Below are positions 35,555 to 44,695 of a stretch of 64,000 nt of DNA, piece after piece. Position 1 is the first letter of the stretch. Each line of letters begins with the position of its first letter. The notes beneath the pieces were generated by a model. It saw nothing but the letters and a program-made list of their open reading frames with translations, searched no databases and was not told the DNA's origin. The position numbers and the translations under genes were made by a program. The stretch is taken from positions 1 to 64,000 of the forward strand of contig CAJXLB010000005.1 in NCBI GenBank assembly GCA_913055905.1, in the 5' to 3' direction. The DNA comes from an uncultured Winogradskyella sp. Lineage in GTDB: Bacteria > Bacteroidota > Bacteroidia > Flavobacteriales > Flavobacteriaceae.

Positions 35555-37198
35555 ATGAAAATCAGAGTAGTACTATTCGTTATTTTTCTTGGTATTTTTT
35601 GCGGTTCAGCACAAACCGATACTAACACTGACAAAAAGGTTAAACCAAAATTGGTCGTAGGGATTGTTGTAGATCAAATGCGCTACGATTACCTAACCCG
35701 ATTTTACCATAGATATGGCGAAGGCGGATTTAAGCGTATGGTCAATGAAGGCTTCAATTGTAAGAATAACCATTTTAATTACATACCAACGTATACAGGT
35801 CCTGGACATGCTAGTGTTTATACTGGAACAACTCCAAAATATCACGGAATAATTTCCAATAATTGGTATGACAAGGAAACTAAAGAAACGGTGTATTGTG
35901 CGGAGGACAATTCTGTAGAATCTGTTGGTACAACATCTTCTTCTGGAAAGATGTCGCCTCGCAGAATGCTTACCACAACGTTCGCTGACGAAAACAGGTT
36001 GTTCACCCAACGACGTGGTAAAACAATAGGGATTGCTATAAAGGATAGAGGTGCGATATTACCAGCTGGCCATACAGCTAATGCTGCTTATTGGTTTCAG
36101 GGAAAAGATGAGGGAAAATGGATAACGAGCACTTATTACATGACTGAATTACCAGCTTGGGTTAAGGAGTTTAATGCTTCAGACAAAGCAGAATCTTATT
36201 TAAGAGTTTGGGACACCTATTATCCCATTGAGACTTATGTTGAAAGCGGTAGCGATTTAAATGATTTTGAAGGTGGTTTTAAAGGGAAAGCCCAAGCGAT
36301 TTTTCCTTACGATTTAAAACAGTTAGCTCCTGAAAACAGGAATTTTGATATACTAAAAGGTACTGCATTTGGGAATAGTCTAACCACAGATTTCGCTATG
36401 GCAGCGGTCATTGGCGAAGCATTAGGAAAGGATAATGATACAGATGTACTAGCTTTGAGTTATTCGTCAACAGATTACGTAGGCCATAACTTTGGTGTTA
36501 ATTCCAAGGAGGTTCAAGATACCTACATAAGATTAGACAAAGACTTAGAGCGTTTTTTTAAGTTTTTGGATGATGAGATTGGAGCCGATAATTACACGGT
36601 ATTCTTAACAGCAGACCATGGAGCGGTGCACGTACCGGCTTATCTTAAATCTACTGGGATTCCTGCAGGATATCTTAACTACGACAGTAGAAAAGAACAG
36701 TTTCAAAAATTTTTACTGGACAATTATGGAACTACAGATATAGTAGAAGATGTTAGTAATGATCAAGTTTTTTTGAATAGAAGTGTTGTCAAATCTCTTG
36801 GGCTTAATCTTCACGAAGTAGAACAGGCCATAGCAGATGAACAATTGAGTTATCCAAATATAGCCAAAGTCTACACGGCTACAACAATGGCTACTACAAG
36901 CTTTACTGAAGGCATAGAAGCCTTGCTCCAAAACGGGTTTAATCAAAAGCGATCTGGTAATGTCATCATTGTTAATGATGTTGCCCATATTGCCTACGGT
37001 AGAACAGGTTCTACTCATGGAAGTGGATTGAATTACGATACGCATGTGCCTTTGTTGTTTTTTGGAGCAGGAATAAAGCATGGTGAAACACTTAAAAAGA
37101 CGGTAATTCCAGATATAGCACCAACCATATCTGCATTGCTTGGCACAAGTTTTCCTAATGGCAGTACTGGGCAGCCTTTAGAGTTTGTATTGGACTAA
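35555..37198 (+). CDS. pafA: PafA-like alkaline phosphatase
   Basis: Periplasmic phosphate monoesterase of the alkaline phosphatase superfamily, releasing phosphate from organic phosphates. From the ATG at 35555 it has 547 residues. A clean signal peptide (MKIRVVLFV to GSAQ) opens the protein; ATG 35540 would add five residues before it. Metal and catalytic motifs are visible. They are the first zinc Asp in IVVDQMRYDYLTRF, the nucleophile Thr in IPTYTGPGHASVYTGT, Asp/His in YSSTDYVGHNFG, Asp/His in LTADHGAVHV and a final His in GSTHGSGLNYD. The convergent glycosyltransferase stop overlaps its stop by 4 bases. Confidence 0.92.
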   Translation: MKIRVVLFVIFLGIFCGSAQTDTNTDKKVKPKLVVGIVVDQMRYDYLTRFYHRYGEGGFKRMVNEGFNCKNNHFNYIPTYTGPGHASVYTGTTPKYHGIISNNWYDKETKETVYCAEDNSVESVGTTSSSGKMSPRRMLTTTFADENRLFTQRRGKTIGIAIKDRGAILPAGHTANAAYWFQGKDEGKWITSTYYMTELPAWVKEFNASDKAESYLRVWDTYYPIETYVESGSDLNDFEGGFKGKAQAIFPYDLKQLAPENRNFDILKGTAFGNSLTTDFAMAAVIGEALGKDNDTDVLALSYSSTDYVGHNFGVNSKEVQDTYIRLDKDLERFFKFLDDEIGADNYTVFLTADHGAVHVPAYLKSTGIPAGYLNYDSRKEQFQKFLLDNYGTTDIVEDVSNDQVFLNRSVVKSLGLNLHEVEQAIADEQLSYPNIAKVYTATTMATTSFTEGIEALLQNGFNQKRSGNVIIVNDVAHIAYGRTGSTHGSGLNYDTHVPLLFFGAGIKHGETLKKTVIPDIAPTISALLGTSFPNGSTGQPLEFVLD

Positions 37199-38043
37199 CT
37201 AAACTTTTTAAGTATACCTTTCCACCTTAGGGTTCTGATGTATCTCCCTTCGTCTTCATCTACTAAGTAATCTGCTTTTTTGGATTTTGCCTTAAAGTAG
37301 CCTTGGAGATAATGTATAAATTGGGAAAAACTGTTTTTTTTGTAGGCCAGTTTCGCGGCAGAGATAAAGGTTAACCAAAATCCGTAGCGCATTTTGTACA
37401 TGCTTTCGCCCTGAAGGTATTTAGAGGCTTTGCCATAGGAGATTCCTGTAGGTTTTAGATGTTTTACATGAAGCTTTTCATCCGTAAGGATTTGCCAGCC
37501 GTGGTATTTGGCAAGTAACTCATCTACGGTATCCCAACCCATACTAGGTTTTAGTTTGCCAATGTCTAAAAAGCATTGTTTTCTATAGGCTTTGAGGGCA
37601 CCTCGAATATGGTCTTTATTTGTAAGGTTTTCTAGAACCCATTTCCCGTCTTTTTCTATATAACAGAAGCCGGAGACCATACCCAACTTAGAATTGGATT
37701 CAAAATGATAAGCCAGATTTTCAAGATAATCTTCCGGAAATATAAGGTCCGCATCAAATTTACAGATAACATCACATTTGTCATCGAGGATGTTGTATCC
37801 GCTATAAAACGCATTAACAATTTTTGCTCCTGGCACATGGTTGTTAGAAGATGTGTTATCGACAACCGAAATCCAATCATGCTTTTCGCTATAGGCTTTG
37901 GCAATATCTGGAGTTCTGTCACTTGAATTGTCGTTGACAATAACAACACTCTTGGGCAATAAGGTTTGTTGGCACAGTGATTTTAGGGTAAGATCTAGAG
38001 TCGCTTCTTCGTTATGAGCTGGTATGATAATATAAAAGTCCAA
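37195..38043 (-). CDS. family 2 glycosyltransferase
   Basis: Transfers a sugar from a nucleotide donor to an unknown acceptor. The 282-residue protein has a GT-A fold. It starts YIIIPAHNEEATLDLTLKSL, with the first Asp of the donor site in VIVNDNSSDRTPDIA and the DxD-like ICKFDADLIFPEDYL (about residues 90-104). No membrane span is obvious, so it is cytoplasmic or peripherally bound. It lies 60 bases after the methyltransferase gene in the fabH-like/proC run and may be co-transcribed. Product likely a polysaccharide or glycolipid, by inference only. Confidence 0.88.
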   Translation of the reverse strand: MDFYIIIPAHNEEATLDLTLKSLCQQTLLPKSVVIVNDNSSDRTPDIAKAYSEKHDWISVVDNTSSNNHVPGAKIVNAFYSGYNILDDKCDVICKFDADLIFPEDYLENLAYHFESNSKLGMVSGFCYIEKDGKWVLENLTNKDHIRGALKAYRKQCFLDIGKLKPSMGWDTVDELLAKYHGWQILTDEKLHVKHLKPTGISYGKASKYLQGESMYKMRYGFWLTFISAAKLAYKKNSFSQFIHYLQGYFKAKSKKADYLVDEDEGRYIRTLRWKGILKKFS

Positions 38044-38103
38044 TAATCTTCTTTAAGACCTCAAATCTACATAATGAGAACGGAAAATAGGGAGTTGAAG
38101 AAT

Positions 38104-38625
38104 CTATTTTTTCTCGGCGTATATAATATAGTAGCGATTGGTGAATAGCCTTAAAAATGGTCTAATGCCAATTTTATTCACGGGATTTGTCCATTTTTGT
38201 CTTGCTTTTATTTCCCAGCCTGTTTTTTCCAGTAACCAATCAAACTGCCAATCTTCAAATTCGTGAAAATGTCTGTCCCACATATCGGTCTTACTGCGAT
38301 ATGCTGGGGCAAACCACAATCTTAGCGGCACACTGGCAACAATTTTATTGGCCTTTATCGCTTTTAATACTGTAAATGGCGAGAGCAAGTGTTCAAAAAT
38401 TTCAAAGGCCGTGACGACAGCTGCTTCTGAATTTGTAAGGGTTGAAACGTCGATATCCAAATCTTCGCCCTTGGTATTTTCCACGGAATACCCTTGTGCT
38501 TTCATTATTTTAGAAAAGGGGTTTTCAACACCAAGATCAAGTATGGTTTCTTCGGTGTTAATATGCGTTTTTAGGAATTCTAAAGTAAATTTGAAACGCT
38601 TGTTTGGGTAAGTGTTCTCGTACAT
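38104..38625 (-). CDS. class I SAM-dependent methyltransferase domain protein
   Basis: Small protein of 173 residues with a methyltransferase-like Rossmann fold. The SAM-binding motif I region is EETILDLGVENPFSK (about residues 22-36), the acidic motif II-like GEDLDIDVS, and the post-core EIFEHLLSPFTVLKAIK. Glycines of the classic GxGxG loop are partly missing (DLGVENPF), so activity is uncertain. I start it at the ATG at 38625, which overlaps the proC stop as TAATG; the open frame upstream lies in proC. Substrate unknown; the neighbouring glycosyltransferase hints at glycan or lipid modification. Confidence 0.8.
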   Translation of the reverse strand: MYENTYPNKRFKFTLEFLKTHINTEETILDLGVENPFSKIMKAQGYSVENTKGEDLDIDVSTLTNSEAAVVTAFEIFEHLLSPFTVLKAIKANKIVASVPLRLWFAPAYRSKTDMWDRHFHEFEDWQFDWLLEKTGWEIKARQKWTNPVNKIGIRPFLRLFTNRYYIIYAEKK

Positions 38626-39413
38626 TACTTCGAGATATTTTCGTAAGAGGTTTTTATCCCCTTGATTAAAGCCGAAGAAAACCCACCGTGTTCCATTTCG
38701 TTTAATCCTGCAATGGTACATCCTTTAGGAGTCGTTACTTTATCAATTTCGGCTTCTGGATGGTTGCCTTCTTGCAGAAGCAATTCGCTAGCACCTTTAA
38801 CGGTTTGGGTCGCTATGTCCGTGGCTGTTTTTGCGTCAAATCCAATTTCTATGCCACCTTGAATCATGCCTCTTATAAATCGAAGTACATAGGCTATGCC
38901 ACAGGCACCTAAAACAGTGGCTGCATCCATTAGGGACTCTTCAATATTAATCGTTTGACCAAGAGCATTAAATATTGACTTCACTTTTGTCTCATCTTCG
39001 GTAGTTGCATTATTAGAAGCAATGCATGTCATGGATTCATTTACGGATGATGCTGTATTTGGCATGGCCCTAAAAACCACCGGATTTGCACTTATTGAAT
39101 TGTTAATATCAGCTATACTAAAATCACTAACCACTGAAATTAATAGATGCTCGTTGGTCAGATTGGGTGCTATTTCCTTCAGTACTTCTTTAATTTTGAA
39201 GGGTTTTACAGCAACGATAACAATACTGGATTGTGCAACGGCCTCACCATTATTTGAAGTAATAGTCACGCCTTTAGCTTTAAAGCTTGCTAGTAGTGAG
39301 GTTTTGTGGCGGGTAATGGTAAGTTTTGAAGCGGGAAAACCTCGCGACAATAAACCCGAAGCAATGGCTTGTCCCAAATTACCTCCTCCTATTATCGCAA
39401 TGGTATCCGTCAT
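38625..39413 (-). CDS. proC: pyrroline-5-carboxylate reductase
   Basis: Last step of proline synthesis: reduces pyrroline-5-carboxylate with NAD(P)H. The 262-residue protein has the N-terminal dinucleotide loop AIIGGGNLGQAIASGL (about residues 5-20), IVAVKPFKIKEVL, the VVFRAMPNTASSVNES stretch and the C-terminal dimer-domain motif TTPKGCTIAGLNEME. Length is normal. It lies 3 bases after the fabH-like gene and overlaps the methyltransferase start by one base. Confidence 0.95.
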   Translation of the reverse strand: MTDTIAIIGGGNLGQAIASGLLSRGFPASKLTITRHKTSLLASFKAKGVTITSNNGEAVAQSSIVIVAVKPFKIKEVLKEIAPNLTNEHLLISVVSDFSIADINNSISANPVVFRAMPNTASSVNESMTCIASNNATTEDETKVKSIFNALGQTINIEESLMDAATVLGACGIAYVLRFIRGMIQGGIEIGFDAKTATDIATQTVKGASELLLQEGNHPEAEIDKVTTPKGCTIAGLNEMEHGGFSSALIKGIKTSYENISK

Positions 39414-39416
39414 AAT

Positions 39417-40475
39417 TTAATAGCGATATACAATGGCATTAATATGCATACCTGCACCAACTGAGGCAAAAATAATGATATCGCCTTCATTGATTTTGTG
39501 ATCATCGAGTTTATTATTCCTAATTAAATCGAATAACGTCGGGACAGTAGCCACAGAACTGTTGCCTAATTTATGAATGCTCATGGGCATTATATCCTCA
39601 GGAGCTTCTGCTTTGTACAAGCGGTAGAAACGTTTGATAATAGCTTCATCCATTTTCTCATTGGCTTGATGTATCAGGATTTTCTTTACTTCCGAAATGT
39701 CAACACGACTGTTGTCCAAGCAGTTTTTCATGGCCTGTGCTACGTTGGTTAACGCAAACTCATAGATCTTTCGACCGTGCATTTTTATGTAGCGCGTATC
39801 TGGGCACAATTCTTTATTGTTGGAGTTTCCAAAGTATAAATAATAAGCTTCATCATAGGTAAATGAGGCCGACTCATGGGCTAAAATACCACGTTCTGAA
39901 TCATCGGCTTCTACAATGCTTGCTCCAGCACCATCAGAATAAATCATGGAATCTCTATCGTGTTTGTCAACCACGCGAGATAAGGTTTCTGCACCAATTA
40001 CCAAACAACGTTTGGCCATTCCTGCTTTTATAAAAGCTTGGGCTTGGATAACACCTTCAACCCAACCAGGGCAACCAAACAAGATATCATAAGCCACGCA
40101 TCTAGGGTTTTTTATTCTAAGTCGGTGTTTAATCCGTGAGGCGAGACAGGGCAGGATATCGCTTTGAATCGTGTTGTGCCTGACATCACCAAAATTGTGG
40201 GCACAAATAATATAATCGATACTTTCTGGATCTATGTTTGCATCGTCAATTGCCTTTTGGGCAGCTAAAAACCCTAAATCTGAAGCTACTAACTGATTGT
40301 CGGCATAGCGCCTTTCAACAATTCCGGTAATTGCTTTGAATTTTTCAACGATAACCTCGTTAGGATAGTTAATCTTAGATCCATCTGCATTTAGAAACTC
40401 ATGATTATGGAAATCTTCATTTCTTTCAATTGATTTTGGAATGAAACTTCCTGTGCCTGTGATTTTAATCGCCAT
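39417..40475 (-). CDS. 3-oxoacyl-ACP synthase III (FabH-like) family protein
   Basis: Thiolase-fold condensing enzyme of 352 residues. The complete FabH triad is present: Cys135 in ILFGCPGWVEG, His269 in ILIHQANEKMD and Asn305 in HKLGNSSVAT. It opens KITGTGSFIPKS as FabH/KAS III proteins do. It is somewhat longer than housekeeping FabH (~320) because of an insert near residues 20-40. It sits with proC, a methyltransferase and a glycosyltransferase, not with other fatty-acid genes. It may therefore start a specialised acyl chain rather than be the housekeeping FabH. Specificity is not readable. Confidence 0.88.
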   Translation of the reverse strand: MAIKITGTGSFIPKSIERNEDFHNHEFLNADGSKINYPNEVIVEKFKAITGIVERRYADNQLVASDLGFLAAQKAIDDANIDPESIDYIICAHNFGDVRHNTIQSDILPCLASRIKHRLRIKNPRCVAYDILFGCPGWVEGVIQAQAFIKAGMAKRCLVIGAETLSRVVDKHDRDSMIYSDGAGASIVEADDSERGILAHESASFTYDEAYYLYFGNSNNKELCPDTRYIKMHGRKIYEFALTNVAQAMKNCLDNSRVDISEVKKILIHQANEKMDEAIIKRFYRLYKAEAPEDIMPMSIHKLGNSSVATVPTLFDLIRNNKLDDHKINEGDIIIFASVGAGMHINAIVYRY

Positions 40476-40604
40476 ACCTCTGTTTTGTATAGGTTTAATT
40501 TACTAAACTAACCAATAATCTGATTTTTGATGTATTTTACCTAAAGAAAAGGGCGATTTTTTAGGTATTCTCAAAATTTGAATGAAATACTATTAAATTT
40601 TAAT

Positions 40605-40633
40605 AAAAAAGCGTCCAATTTGGACGCTTTTTC
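40605..40633 (-). terminator. gcvP terminator
   Basis: AAGCGTCC and GGACGCTT form a stem (40609-40616 and 40622-40629) with an AATTT-type loop. On the minus strand the stem is followed by six T. It closes gcvP and separates it from the fabH-like gene. Confidence 0.88.
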
Positions 40634-40652
40634 AATTTAGTAGTTTCCATAT

Positions 40653-43502
40653 TTAGGCTTCTACATAGTCCTCAATTGGTGCACAGCTACATATCAAATT
40701 TCTGTCACCAAAAGCCTCGTCAACACGTCTAACGGTTGGCCAAAACTTATTGTCTTTGACATAATCCAATGGAAAAGCCGCTTTTTCTCTAGTATAAGGG
40801 AGTAACCATTCATCTGCTGTAAGCATATCTAAAGTGTGCGGTGCATTTTTTAGCACATTGTTGGTGTCTTCTTTAGAAATAGCCTCTATTTCCTCACGGA
40901 TTGATATCATCGCATCACAAAAACGGTCCATTTCAGCTTTATTCTCACTTTCTGTTGGTTCAATCATCATGGTTCCAGCTACTGGGAATGACACTGTAGG
41001 TGCATGGAACCCGTAGTCCATTAAGCGCTTCGCGATATCAACAACTTCAATGCCATGTGCTTTAAAGGCGCGACAGTCAATAATCATCTCATGCGCAGCG
41101 CGGCCGTGTTCGCCTGTATACAAAGTATCGTAATAGCCTTCTAGTCGCTCTTTTATATAATTGGCATTTAATATAGCTACCTCGGTAGCCTTTTTTAAGC
41201 CCTCAGAACCAAGCATCTTTATGTAGCCGTAAGAAATAATACAAGCCAATGACGATCCAAAAGGAGCTGCGGAAATTGAAGTGATAGCTTTTTCACCACC
41301 AGTTTTTATGATGGGATTGCTTGGTAAAAACGGAACTAGTTGTTCGGCCACGCAAATAGGACCAACGCCAGGACCGCCACCACCATGCGGTATGGCAAAC
41401 GTTTTGTGTAAATTGAGATGACAAACATCTGCACCAATATTTCCTGGATTGGTTAATCCTACCTGTGCATTCATATTAGCGCCATCCATATAGACTTGCC
41501 CTCCGTTGTCGTGGATAATTTTGGTAATTTCCTTTATAGCCGACTCATAAACGCCGTGCGTCGATGGATAGGTAATCATTAATGCCGCTAAATTCTCTTT
41601 GTGCATTTCGGCTTTTGCCCTTAAATCTTCAACATCGATATTGCCATCTTCAGAAGCTTTAGTCACTACAACTTTCATTCCTGCCATCACAGCACTGGCT
41701 GGGTTGGTTCCATGGGCAGATGAAGGAATTAAGCAAATATTTCTATGGTCGTCACCGCGAGAATGATGGTAAGCCCTAATAACCATTAAACCAGCAAATT
41801 CGCCTTGAGCACCAGAGTTAGGTTGTAATGAAGTTCCTGCAAAACCAGTAATTTCGGTTAAATGCTTTTCAAGAGCACTTAGAACCGTAGTGTAACCTTT
41901 GGCCTGCTCAACAGGAACAAAGGGATGCATATTGCCCCAGCTACTCCAACTTAAGGGTAACATTTCTGATGCGGCGTTGAGCTTCATGGTACAAGATCCA
42001 AGCGAAATCATAGAGTGGTTTAGAGCTAGATCTTTGCGCTCTAGACGTTTGATATAACGCATTAACTCGGTCTCGGAGTGGTATGAGTTGAAAACCTCAG
42101 CGGTTAAGAACGGTGTTTGACGCTTTAATTTTTCTGGTATCGCATTTCCCTTCTGTAATTCAGAAACTTTTTCAACTGATTGTCCCGTATAGGCTTCAAA
42201 AATTTCTAAAATCGTATTGATATCAGCAATAGACGTAGTTTCATTCAATGAAATGGTAACTGTATCTTCATCTGGATAAAAGAAATTTACTTTATGTCTT
42301 TCGGCAATAGCTCTAACATCAGCAGCTTTTGCTTTTAGTTGTATCGTATCAAAATAATTAGTGTTGATTTGGTCTAAACCTAGCGCTCTTAATTGTTTCT
42401 CTAAGGTAGATGTAGAAGCATTGACCTTGTCTGCGATAAACTCAAGACCTTTTGGGCCATGATATACAGCATACATTCCAGCCATAACCGCTAATAATAC
42501 CTGCGCTGTACAAATGTTGGAAGTTGCTTTATCCCGTTTGATGTGCTGCTCTCTAGTTTGCAAAGCCATACGCAAAGCACGGTTGCCGTTCATATCTCTT
42601 GTAACACCAATAATTCGCCCAGGAATATCTCTTTTGTAGGCTTCTTTGGTTGCGAAATAGGCCGCATGTGGTCCGCCATAACCCATAGGAATCCCGAATC
42701 TCTGGGTAGTGCCAACTACGACATCTGCACCAAATTTGCCTGGTGCTTCAAGTTTTATCAAACTTAGGATATCGGCTGCTACGGCAACTTTGATACCATT
42801 AGCATTGGCTGTTTTAATAAAGGTTTCAATATCAGTGATTTCACCATGCTTCCCTGGATATTGAAGAATCGCTCCAAAGAAATCATCAGAAAAATCAAAG
42901 TCATTTTCTTCGCCAACAACTAATTCTATACCAATAGGAATGGCTCTAGTTTGCAGTAGCGACAAAGTTTGTGGTAAGACCTGATTGGATACAAAGAATT
43001 TGTTAATACCTGCTTTTTTTTGACTGCGATCTCTCACAGCAAATAATAAGCTCATAGCCTCAGCGGCTGCGGTACTCTCATCGAGTAAGGAGGCATTAGC
43101 AATTTCCATTCCGGTGAGGTCGATCACCATGGTTTGGAAATTTAAAAGAGCCTCAAGTCTTCCCTGTGCAATTTCTGCCTGGTAAGGTGTGTAGGCAGTG
43201 TACCAACCAGGGTTTTCTAGAATGTTTCTTTGTATTACCGCAGGGAGGTTCGTAGGATGATATCCTAAACCTATATAGGACTTAAAAATCTGATTAAGTT
43301 GCGATAATTCATAAATGTGTTCCAGATACTCCTGCTCACTCATGGCTTCGTCTAAAACCAATGCTTTTTTGAGACGTATCTCCTCTGGTACTGTTTCCGA
43401 TACCAATTGTTCTATACTGGTAACACCAATGGTGTTTAGCATGGCTTTTTGTTCCTCAGGACTTGGGCCAATGTGTCGTAATGCAAAAGAGGTTGTATCC
43501 AT
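40653..43502 (-). CDS. gcvP: glycine dehydrogenase (decarboxylating), P protein
   Basis: PLP-dependent decarboxylase of the glycine cleavage system. The 949-residue protein is the fused single-chain form, with homologous N- and C-terminal halves. The PLP lysine is in HLNLHKTFAIPHGGGGPG at about residue 698. NSGAQGEFAGLMVIRAYH and SAHGTNPASAVMAGM precede it. The N-terminal FALRHIGPSPEE is the family start. gcvT and gcvH are not adjacent. A -10 box at 43531-43538 and a terminator at 40605-40633 make it monocistronic. Confidence 0.97.
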   Translation of the reverse strand: MDTTSFALRHIGPSPEEQKAMLNTIGVTSIEQLVSETVPEEIRLKKALVLDEAMSEQEYLEHIYELSQLNQIFKSYIGLGYHPTNLPAVIQRNILENPGWYTAYTPYQAEIAQGRLEALLNFQTMVIDLTGMEIANASLLDESTAAAEAMSLLFAVRDRSQKKAGINKFFVSNQVLPQTLSLLQTRAIPIGIELVVGEENDFDFSDDFFGAILQYPGKHGEITDIETFIKTANANGIKVAVAADILSLIKLEAPGKFGADVVVGTTQRFGIPMGYGGPHAAYFATKEAYKRDIPGRIIGVTRDMNGNRALRMALQTREQHIKRDKATSNICTAQVLLAVMAGMYAVYHGPKGLEFIADKVNASTSTLEKQLRALGLDQINTNYFDTIQLKAKAADVRAIAERHKVNFFYPDEDTVTISLNETTSIADINTILEIFEAYTGQSVEKVSELQKGNAIPEKLKRQTPFLTAEVFNSYHSETELMRYIKRLERKDLALNHSMISLGSCTMKLNAASEMLPLSWSSWGNMHPFVPVEQAKGYTTVLSALEKHLTEITGFAGTSLQPNSGAQGEFAGLMVIRAYHHSRGDDHRNICLIPSSAHGTNPASAVMAGMKVVVTKASEDGNIDVEDLRAKAEMHKENLAALMITYPSTHGVYESAIKEITKIIHDNGGQVYMDGANMNAQVGLTNPGNIGADVCHLNLHKTFAIPHGGGGPGVGPICVAEQLVPFLPSNPIIKTGGEKAITSISAAPFGSSLACIISYGYIKMLGSEGLKKATEVAILNANYIKERLEGYYDTLYTGEHGRAAHEMIIDCRAFKAHGIEVVDIAKRLMDYGFHAPTVSFPVAGTMMIEPTESENKAEMDRFCDAMISIREEIEAISKEDTNNVLKNAPHTLDMLTADEWLLPYTREKAAFPLDYVKDNKFWPTVRRVDEAFGDRNLICSCAPIEDYVEA

Positions 43503-43530
43503 TCCTTTTATTAGCTTGTTTTTTGAATTG

Positions 43531-43538
43531 CAAAAATA
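43531..43538 (-). promoter_or_regulatory. gcvP -10 box
   Basis: TATTTTTG on the minus strand matches TAnnTTTG and predicts a leader of about 23 bases before the gcvP ATG. No TTG at the -33 distance. No glycine riboswitch is visible in the short leader. Confidence 0.5.
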
Positions 43539-43624
43539 CGGATTTACCCTTTTTTATTAGTTAAGGAATACTAAAGTTTTTAACCGAAAACGAGCGTTAT
43601 TAACACTTTAATTACTTTTATGCC

Positions 43625-44458
43625 GTGAAGTATTTGAAACAGATTTTCAATTTCTACATTAATAGTAGTATTCATGTGGCACTAGCGGTTTATGCCTTAG
43701 CATGGGTAACTTTAATTGAGTTTGGTTTAAGCTATGACGAAGATGTGCTTTATTTTGTTTTTTACGCCACCTTGGTTGCCTACAATTTTGTAAAGTATTT
43801 TGGTTTTGTAAAATTTCACCATAGACAGTTTGCCTCCTTTCTTAAATGGATACAGGTTGTGTCCGTCATTGCGTTTGTGGCGATGTGTTATTATGCGTTG
43901 CGGCTCAATAGGGCAGCCTTGGTTGTTATAATTTTAATTGGAGTTGTGACCTTTTTTTATGCAATACCTCTTATTCCAAGGCACTTTTTACTAGACGAAC
44001 AACGCAATCTAAGACAAATCAGTGGTCTTAAAATTTATGTTATTGCTATGGTTTGGACATTAACCACGGTATTATTTCCGCTGGTAAACTATGGTGTTGA
44101 GATAAATGCTGAAGTGCTTCTTGCAGTATTGCAAAGGGCAATTTATGTTGTTGTACTGATGTTGCCGTTCGAAATTCGTGATTTAAAATACGATAGCTTG
44201 AAACTTGCTACTGTACCTCAAAAAATAGGAATTACAAACACAAAGATTTTTGGAAGTATCTTGTTGCTTGTATTTATTCTAATTGATTTGTTTAAAGCCC
44301 ACTTAGACATGGAAAACATAATCATACATGGTACTTTGGCATTGGTAACGTTCCCCTTCCTCATTTTTGCCAAAAAAAATCAATCGAAATATTATAGTGC
44401 TTTCTGGGTTGAAAGCTTACCTATTGTGTGGTTGGTTTTATTGTTGTTGTTTAGATAA
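43625..44458 (+). CDS. UbiA-like polytopic membrane protein
   Basis: An integral membrane protein of 277 residues with about eight hydrophobic helices. It resembles UbiA-type prenyltransferases in layout. FEIRDLKYDSLKLATVPQKIG (about residues 180-200, split as FEIRDLKYD and SLKLATVPQKIG) is like the second Asp-rich UbiA motif. The first motif NxxxD is represented only by YNFVKYFGF, so catalysis is doubtful. The start is GTG at 43625. A two-codon ATG-CCG-TGA frame overlaps it (43620-43628). A TACTTTTA box (43613-43620) ends 4 bases before the GTG. Function unknown. Its 3' end overlaps the convergent small zinc-site gene by 21 bases. Confidence 0.75.
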   Translation: MKYLKQIFNFYINSSIHVALAVYALAWVTLIEFGLSYDEDVLYFVFYATLVAYNFVKYFGFVKFHHRQFASFLKWIQVVSVIAFVAMCYYALRLNRAALVVIILIGVVTFFYAIPLIPRHFLLDEQRNLRQISGLKIYVIAMVWTLTTVLFPLVNYGVEINAEVLLAVLQRAIYVVVLMLPFEIRDLKYDSLKLATVPQKIGITNTKIFGSILLLVFILIDLFKAHLDMENIIIHGTLALVTFPFLIFAKKNQSKYYSAFWVESLPIVWLVLLLLFR

Positions 44459-44692
44459 TTCTGTTTGAAGTTTTTTCTCCATTTTTGCTTTGCTTGTGTC
44501 GTCCAATATATGGATGTCCGTACTTTTAAGTCGTTTGGTTAAAAGGCAATTTTTTCTGGAATGGTATCTGCACACTTTACAAAACAGAAGATGGGTTTTC
44601 AACATTAAGACATCCAAAAGGCTAGCCTCATTGTATTGGCTTTTGTCACAGATATGCGAAGCTTTATCACAGTTTATGTTAAATAATCCCAT
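44438..44692 (-). CDS. small Cys-rich probable zinc-binding anti-sigma factor
   Basis: An 84-residue soluble protein encoded 3 bases after the ECF sigma gene. It contains His34-x3-Cys38-x2-Cys41 (HLLFCKVC) plus Cys8 and Cys15, the pattern of zinc-containing anti-sigma (ZAS) proteins. It lacks a membrane helix, so it would act in the cytoplasm. The C-terminal third is charged and Gln-rich. I infer it binds or senses for the preceding sigma factor. This rests on the motif and gene pairing only. A function unrelated to sigma is possible. Its 3' 21 bases overlap the convergent UbiA-like gene. Confidence 0.7.
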   Translation of the reverse strand: MGLFNINCDKASHICDKSQYNEASLLDVLMLKTHLLFCKVCRYHSRKNCLLTKRLKSTDIHILDDTSKAKMEKKLQTELSKQQQ

Positions 44693-44695
44693 AAT

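Noticed and set aside
43620-43628. ATG-CCG-TGA as a regulatory leader peptide of the UbiA-like gene
   Set aside because: A two-codon frame occurs easily by chance and overlaps the GTG start; without conservation it cannot be supported.
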